A program made the translations under genes and the position numbers. The notes under the pieces were generated by a model. That model was not told the DNA's origin, ran no database searches, and was given only the letters and a program-made list of their open reading frames with translations. Of a stretch of 64,000 bases of DNA, positions 59,408-64,000 are shown piece after piece. The number at the start of each line of letters is the position of its first letter. Positions within the stretch are counted from its first letter, which is position 1. Origin of the DNA: Pseudomonadota bacterium (GTDB lineage: Bacteria; Pseudomonadota; Alphaproteobacteria; Azospirillales; Azospirillaceae). Location: positions 1-64,000 of the forward strand of contig JAFAFA010000063.1 in assembly GCA_023423695.1 (NCBI GenBank), written 5' to 3'.

Positions 59408-60067
59408 TTAAGTGCGCAGCCCGTCGAGGCCACGGGTCATGCGGCGCTCCAGGGCTTTCATGCCGAACGAGATCAGGCTGGCATAGGCGAAGTAGATGAC
59501 CAGAACGGTCAGGAACGGCATGGCGGTGCTGCCGGTCTGCGAGCGGACGACCTGCGCCTGGAAGGTGAGGTCGCTGAGCGAGATCAGCGATACGACCGAG
59601 GTCGCCTTCAACAGTTCGATGGCGTTGTTGCAGAAGGTCGGCACCATCACCACGGCCGCCTGCGGCAGCAGCACGTGACGCAGGCTCTGCCAGCGCGTCA
59701 GGTTCAGGGCGACGCAGGCCTCGTGCTGTTCGCGCCCGATGGACTGCACCGCCGCCCGCACCACCTCCGCGCCATAGGCGCCGACATTCAGCCCCAGCGC
59801 CAGCACGCCGGCCTGCAGCGGCGTCAGCGTCACCCCCATCAGCGGCAGGACGAAATAGGCCCAGAAAAGCTGGACAAAGATCGACGTGCCGCGAAAGAAC
59901 TCGATATAGGCGACCGACACGGCGCGCACGGCGGAGTAGCGCGACAGCCGGCCCAGCCCGGCGAGGAAGGCGGCTGGCAGGGCCAGCGCGCAGCCGAGCA
60001 CGGTCAGCTTCGCCGTCACCAGCGCGCCGTCCAGCATCAAGCCCAGATAGCCGGCCCAATCAGCCAT
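59408..60067 (-). CDS. ehuC: Ectoine/hydroxyectoine ABC permease EhuC
   Basis: A 219-residue permease, paralogous to EhuD, with VAYIEFFRGTSIFVQLFWAY and an EAA loop (EACVALNLTRWQSLRHVLLP). It is 63 bp downstream of ehuA and 11 bp upstream of ehuD in the same operon. Confidence 0.91.
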   Translation of the reverse strand: MADWAGYLGLMLDGALVTAKLTVLGCALALPAAFLAGLGRLSRYSAVRAVSVAYIEFFRGTSIFVQLFWAYFVLPLMGVTLTPLQAGVLALGLNVGAYGAEVVRAAVQSIGREQHEACVALNLTRWQSLRHVLLPQAAVVMVPTFCNNAIELLKATSVVSLISLSDLTFQAQVVRSQTGSTAMPFLTVLVIYFAYASLISFGMKALERRMTRGLDGLRT

Positions 60068-60130
60068 GAAGCCGAGATCTCCTGCATTCGGGAAAAAGCG
60101 GAAACGGACGCGGTCGGATGCGCCGAGCCG

Positions 60131-60916
60131 TCAGATGCGCTGGCCGGCGGCGATGATCTTCTTCAAAAAGGCCTGGGTCCGCTCGTGCGTCGGGTTGGTG
60201 AAGAGGACGTCGGGCGGCCCTTCCTCCACGATGCGGCCACGGTCGAAGAACAGCACGCGGTCGGCGAAATCGTGGGCGAAGCTCATCTCGTGGGTCACCA
60301 GCAACATGGTCATGTCGGTGGTGGACCCCAGCATCCGCATGACGCTCAGCACCTCTTCCACCAGTTCGGGGTCGAGGGCCGAGGTCACTTCGTCGAACAG
60401 CATGATCCTGGGCTGCAGCGCCAGGGCACGGGCGATGGCCACCCGCTGCTTCTGGCCGCCGGACAGCTGGGCCGGCATGGCGCGGGCCTTGTCGGCGAGG
60501 CCGACGAGGTCCAGCAATTCCTTTGCCCGGCGTTCGGCATCCGCCTTCTTGACGCCCTTGGTCAGCATCGGCGCCAGCGTGATGTTGTCCAGCACGCATT
60601 TGTGCGGGAACAGGTTGAACAGTTGGAACACCATGCCGATCTTGGTCCGCATCCGATGGAGATGCGCCTCGTCGGCAGGGACAAGACGGCCGTTGCGCTC
60701 CATCTGGAACAGGCTTTCGCCGTCGATACTGATGGTGCCGCTTTCGATGGTTTCCAGCGTCATCAGCGTCCGCAGAATGGTCGTCTTGCCGGAGCCGGAC
60801 GGCCCGATCAGCGCCAGCTTCTCACCTGGCCGGACTGAAAAACACAGGTCCTGCAGCACGGTGTGCGAACCGTAGCGCTTCGTGACCCGGTCGATGTCGA
60901 TGATTGTGTCTGTCAC
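60131..60916 (-). CDS. ehuA: Ectoine/hydroxyectoine ABC ATPase EhuA
   Basis: A 261-residue polar amino-acid type ATPase with Walker A GPSGSGKT (38-45), signature LSGGQKQRVAIARAL, Walker B IMLFDEVTSALDPE and switch His in VTHEMSFAHDF. GTG 60916 is preferred over ATG 60976, because the latter would lie inside the direct-repeat operator. It is the first gene of the ehu/eut operon. Confidence 0.91.
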   Translation of the reverse strand: MTDTIIDIDRVTKRYGSHTVLQDLCFSVRPGEKLALIGPSGSGKTTILRTLMTLETIESGTISIDGESLFQMERNGRLVPADEAHLHRMRTKIGMVFQLFNLFPHKCVLDNITLAPMLTKGVKKADAERRAKELLDLVGLADKARAMPAQLSGGQKQRVAIARALALQPRIMLFDEVTSALDPELVEEVLSVMRMLGSTTDMTMLLVTHEMSFAHDFADRVLFFDRGRIVEEGPPDVLFTNPTHERTQAFLKKIIAAGQRI

Positions 60917-60975
60917 GCCGGTCTTCCCTCGATTGATTGGCGACCGTGGATGTGCTCGAACGATGCGGGACCGCA

Positions 60976-61012
60976 AAAATCATGTCAATCCGGAAAATAA
61001 AACCATGACAAT
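60976..61012 (-). promoter_or_regulatory. Probable EnuR operator/promoter of ehuA
   Basis: On the minus strand, ATTGTCATGGTTTT and ATTGACATGATTTT are 14-bp direct repeats (12 of 14 identical) spaced 23 bp start to start, about two helical turns. The second contains a TTGACA -35 box with CATCGT 17 bp further on. MocR-type regulators often bind direct repeats, and enuR lies immediately upstream. Confidence 0.55.
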
Positions 61013-61038
61013 TCTGGAGAGACTCGTCTCGGGACTGT

Positions 61039-62424
61039 TCACATGGCGAGCAGCACGGGCTCCGGATCGCTGTTCAGCAGATTGACGATCACGCGCAGAC
61101 CGGCATGGAGCTCCGCCTCGGTGGTGGAGCCGATGGAGACGCGCAGCGCGTCGGGCCGCGTGCCGGGGCCGATGGCAAAGGCCGATCCGGGCGCCAGCGC
61201 CACCCCCTGATGGCGGGCATGCGACACGAAGGTCGCCTCCGGCCGGCCTTCGCCCAGCGGCAGCCACAAATGCAGCCCTTCGGCATGGCTGCGGTGGGGA
61301 ATGCCCCGCAGGATCTCCGCGGCCAGCGCGTGGCGGCGGTGCAGGGCCTTGCGCTGCCACTCCACCATCTCCATCGCGAATCCGCTCTCGACCCAGCGGG
61401 TGGCGATCTCGGCGACGATGGGCGTCGCGATCCAGTTGGTCACCAGATGGCGGTTGGTCACGGCGGCGAGCAGCCGGTCCGGAACCACCAGATAGCCGGT
61501 GCGCAGGCCGGGCATCACCGTCTTGGTGAAGCTGGTGACGTAGAGCGTCCGTTCCGGCGCCAGCGCCGCCAGCGGCGGGCGGCGGTCGCTCAGCAGGGGA
61601 CCGAGCGGATCGTTCTCGACAATCGACAGGTTGTGGCGCTGGGCCAGCCGGGCGATCTCGGCGCGCCTCGCCTCGCCCATGTGGGTCGCGGTCGCGTTGA
61701 TCGGATTCGGCATGACGAACAGGGCCTTGGCCGTGCCGTCGCGGCAGGCGGCATCGAGCGCGTCGGGACGGACTCCCTCCTCGTCGATGGCGACGCCACG
61801 CAGCTTGATGCCGAGATAGGAGGCGAGCGGCAGCAGCGTGTGGTGCCCGACCTCCTCCGTCACCACGGTCGATCCCGGCGGGGCGGCAGCCATCAGGGCG
61901 ATGGTCATGCCGGCAGTGGCGCCGTTGGTCAGGGTGACGTTGGCCGCCGTGGTCTCCACCCCGCAGTGGCGCAGCCAGGACACCGCCGTCGCCCGGTGGC
62001 GGGCGAACAGGGTGTTGGGACGGAAGGACAGCACCACGGCCGGCGGCAGGCTGGCGGACAGTTCCGCCAGCGCCTGCCGCATCGCCTCGACATGCAGCGG
62101 CTCGCACACCGGCTTGAGGATCGACAGGTCGATCACCTCGTCGGTGCGCTGGGGAATGTAGGGCGGGTCGACCTCGGTTTGCGCTGCGCGGATGAAGGTG
62201 CCGCGCCCGGTCTCCCCGCTGATCAGGCCGCGCCGGATCAGCTCCTCATAGGCGCGGCTGACGGTTTGGACGGAAATGCCCAATTCATCGGCAAGCTGCC
62301 GGTGGGTGGGCAGCTGGTCGCCGACCGCCAATTGGCCTTGCGCGATCGCCCGCTGCACCTGGTCGGCCAGCGAGAGATAAACGGGCCTGCTCAAAGCCGA
62401 TGCATCGGGATGCCACTTTGTCAT
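61039..62424 (-). CDS. enuR: EnuR, MocR/PdxR-type regulator of ectoine catabolism
   Basis: A 461-residue protein with a GntR winged helix-turn-helix (about 15-80: PTHRQLADELGISVQTVSRA) joined to an aminotransferase-like effector domain. The PLP-binding lysine is K301 in SFTKTVMPGLRTGY. It represses ectoine genes until an intermediate such as diaminobutyrate derivatives binds PLP. It is encoded directly upstream of ehuA. ATG 62424 gives the family length; the open frame continues to 63165 without coding character. Confidence 0.93.
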   Translation of the reverse strand: MTKWHPDASALSRPVYLSLADQVQRAIAQGQLAVGDQLPTHRQLADELGISVQTVSRAYEELIRRGLISGETGRGTFIRAAQTEVDPPYIPQRTDEVIDLSILKPVCEPLHVEAMRQALAELSASLPPAVVLSFRPNTLFARHRATAVSWLRHCGVETTAANVTLTNGATAGMTIALMAAAPPGSTVVTEEVGHHTLLPLASYLGIKLRGVAIDEEGVRPDALDAACRDGTAKALFVMPNPINATATHMGEARRAEIARLAQRHNLSIVENDPLGPLLSDRRPPLAALAPERTLYVTSFTKTVMPGLRTGYLVVPDRLLAAVTNRHLVTNWIATPIVAEIATRWVESGFAMEMVEWQRKALHRRHALAAEILRGIPHRSHAEGLHLWLPLGEGRPEATFVSHARHQGVALAPGSAFAIGPGTRPDALRVSIGSTTEAELHAGLRVIVNLLNSDPEPVLLAM

Positions 62425-62514
62425 GCAACATTTCTGCTGGAAATCATCACATTTGACAATGCCGGAAAGCGCGGACATCGTCAGGTCGTCATTTTTCCAG
62501 AGGCACCCCGCCCC

Positions 62515-63021
62515 ATGCCCGACCTGAAGCTCGATCCTATCGACCTGCGCATCCTGTCGGAAATCCAGCGTGACGGCCGCATCACCAAGCTGGCGCTGGC
62601 CGACAGGGTCGGGCTGTCGCCGACGCCCTGCTGGGTCCGGCTGCGCCGGCTGGAGGAGGCCGGCATCGTCACCGGCTATCACGCCCGGCTGGCCCTGCGG
62701 CAGGTCACGCCCTTCGCGATGGCGCTGGTCGAGGTGACGCTGGGAAGCCACCGGCAAGCCGATTTCGACCGGTTCGAGCGGGCGGTGCGGGCCGAACCCG
62801 GTATCGTCTCCTGCTGGTCGGTCGGCGGCGGGCTCGATTACGTCCTGCGGGTGGTGGCGCGCGACGTCGACGCCTATCAGCGGATCATCGACCGGCTGTT
62901 GGAGGGAGATGCCGGGATCGACCGCTATTTCACCTACATCGTGACGCGGACGGTGAAGGACGATGCGGCGATGCCGCTGGAGGCGCTGATGGAGGAGCCG
63001 GGCGGTTCCGTCCCGCCCTGA
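62515..63021 (+). CDS. asnC: Lrp/AsnC-family regulator (AsnC/DoeX)
   Basis: A 168-residue Lrp-type regulator with N-terminal HTH (LDPIDLRILSEIQRDGRITK, LADRVGLSPTPCWVRLRRL) and RAM domain (AMALVEVTLGSHRQADFDRF). It is divergent from enuR across 90 bp, which must hold both promoters. Ectoine loci carry an asnC of this kind with ssd. ATG 62515 has GAGG upstream. Confidence 0.9.
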   Translation: MPDLKLDPIDLRILSEIQRDGRITKLALADRVGLSPTPCWVRLRRLEEAGIVTGYHARLALRQVTPFAMALVEVTLGSHRQADFDRFERAVRAEPGIVSCWSVGGGLDYVLRVVARDVDAYQRIIDRLLEGDAGIDRYFTYIVTRTVKDDAAMPLEALMEEPGGSVPP

Positions 63022-63126
63022 CGGAGATTTTCTCTTCTTCCCCACCCCGATAAAGAGACACTCTCCGCCACGCAGGCCCAGTTCGGACACAGTCTCCACC
63101 GCATCGCCGCTAGACTCCGGAACACC

Positions 63127-63150
63127 GGCGCTTCGGCGCCCAACCTGTTT
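63127..63150 (+). terminator. Hairpin between asnC and ssd
   Basis: GGCGC-TTCG-GCGCC (63127-63140) with a stable UUCG tetraloop, followed by CAACCTGTTTT. It looks like a rho-independent terminator, yet it is only 13 bases from the ssd ribosome site, so it could act as an attenuator. The 142-base gap has no other clear feature. Confidence 0.45.
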
Positions 63151-63163
63151 TCCGGAGGTGTCC

Positions 63164-64000
63164 ATGACCGCGCAGCTGTCCCGCCTGGACCGTCACGACG
63201 CCGTCAGCCGCCTGACCGACCGCCGGCTGCTGCGCGAACTCGCCTATGTCGGCGGACGCTGGACCGCGTCGCCCGACGGCGCCACCTTCCCGGTGACCGA
63301 TCCGGCCAGCGGACGGACGCTCGCCCATGTCGCGGCTCTGCACGCCGCACAGGCGACCGCCGCCGTCACCGCAGCAGCGGCAGCCTTTCCGGCCTGGAGC
63401 GCCCGGCTGCCGCAGGACCGCGCCGCCCGCCTGCGCGACTGGTTCGACCGCATCACCGCCGCCAAGGAGGATCTCGCCCTGCTGATGACGCTGGAGCAGG
63501 GCAAGCCGCTCGCCGAATCGCGGGGGGAAATCGACTATGCCGCCTCCTTCGTCGAGTGGTACGCGGAGGAGTCCAAGCGGATGGGGGTCGAAAGCATCGC
63601 CAGCCACCTGCCCGGCGCAGAAATGCTGCTGCGGCGCGAAGCGCTGGGCGTGGTCGGCATGGCGACGCCGTGGAACTTCCCATCGGCCATGTTGACGCGC
63701 AAGGCGGCGGCGGCGCTGGCCGCCGGCTGCACTGTGGTGGCGCATGCGTCCTCCGAAACACCGCTGTCGGCGCTGGCGCTGGCGGAATTGGCGGAGCGGG
63801 CTGGCATCCCCACCGGTGTGTTCAATGTCCTGACCGGCGATCCGGAGCCGCTGGTCGGCGCGCTGTGCGACGATCCCCGCGTCCGCGCCATGAGCTTCAC
63901 CGGCTCCACGGAAATCGGCAGCCGCATCGCCGCGCGCTGCGCCCCGACCATGAAACGGCTGGTGATGGAGCTGGGCGGCCATGCACCGCTGCTGGTCTTC
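63164..64000 (+). CDS. ssd: Succinate-semialdehyde dehydrogenase, cut by window end
   Basis: 279 codons of an aldehyde dehydrogenase of the GabD/SSDH group with no stop before the window end. LLMTLEQGKPLAESRGEIDY, TPWNFPSAM, FTGSTEIGSRI and MELGGHAP are visible; the nucleophile Cys lies beyond the edge. ATG 63164 has GGAGG six bases upstream. An ssd gene belongs to known ectoine clusters, where it would oxidise the semialdehyde formed from diaminobutyrate or aspartate semialdehyde. The usual KPAEDTP loop is HASSETP here. Confidence 0.9.
   Translation, partial: MTAQLSRLDRHDAVSRLTDRRLLRELAYVGGRWTASPDGATFPVTDPASGRTLAHVAALHAAQATAAVTAAAAAFPAWSARLPQDRAARLRDWFDRITAAKEDLALLMTLEQGKPLAESRGEIDYAASFVEWYAEESKRMGVESIASHLPGAEMLLRREALGVVGMATPWNFPSAMLTRKAAAALAAGCTVVAHASSETPLSALALAELAERAGIPTGVFNVLTGDPEPLVGALCDDPRVRAMSFTGSTEIGSRIAARCAPTMKRLVMELGGHAPLLVF

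Noticed and set aside
1..64000. CRISPR array, rRNA operon or insertion sequence
   Set aside because: No regularly spaced repeats, no rRNA sequence and no DDE transposase or terminal inverted repeats were seen.

Overview
The window is GC-rich alphaproteobacterial DNA. The initiator tRNA type, the ectoine-catabolic operon layout and the many ABC/PucR/MocR genes suggest a rhizosphere or soil member of the Rhodospirillales close to Azospirillum. This assignment is an inference from gene content, not from a marker gene.

Positions 1 to about 39.5 kb look like one integrated genomic island. It begins inside the 3' end of an initiator tRNA-fMet gene (1-57). A 14-bp exact copy of the tRNA end recurs at 39511-39524. 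The first 10 kb is a mobile-element module: a serine recombinase whose last codons read through the tRNA, two tyrosine recombinases, an excisionase-like protein, an HNH nuclease, an XRE repressor with its own promoter/operator, and a TOPRIM primase-helicase followed by a cluster of dyads that could be a replication origin. Next comes a scarred stretch (10.2-14.5 kb): the end of a SNF2 helicase abutting the remains of a FecCD-type permease, its ATPase partner without its own stop codon, a ModA-like binding protein and an AT-richer hypothetical gene.

The main cargo (14668-39393) is a 13-gene, 24.7-kb, one-direction operon with almost every gene overlapping or touching the next. It encodes a membrane protein with a roughly 370-residue Gly/Gln/Asn/Ala-rich segment, a MoxR ATPase, a DUF58 protein, two membrane vWA proteins (one with two vWA-like domains), a second RavA-like MoxR ATPase, five proteins of unknown family (one coiled-coil, two with membrane segments), a 2708-residue membrane-anchored repeat protein that looks like a chain of beta-propeller blades, and a small membrane or secreted protein. 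The layout predicts an envelope-spanning AAA+/vWA machine with a giant extracytoplasmic propeller. I do not recognise it as a named system, and it is the best candidate here for an undescribed one.

From 39.9 to 52.5 kb, all on the minus strand, lies a catabolic region: a two-component flavin monooxygenase pair (LLM oxygenase plus flavin reductase), an aldehyde dehydrogenase, an alpha/beta hydrolase, a carboxymuconolactone decarboxylase-like protein, a NIPSNAP protein, a ProVWX-type betaine transporter, a DUF1185 protein, an MFS exporter or importer and a PucR regulator. The set resembles pathways that open N-methylated heterocycles such as trigonelline.

From 52.7 to 64 kb lies a complete ectoine/5-hydroxyectoine uptake and degradation locus: enuR, ehuA-ehuC-ehuD, eutA-B-C-D-E and ehuB on the minus strand, and divergent asnC and ssd (cut by the window end) on the plus strand. 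The order is unusual because ehuB is the last gene of the operon. A pair of 14-bp direct repeats upstream of ehuA is a likely EnuR operator.
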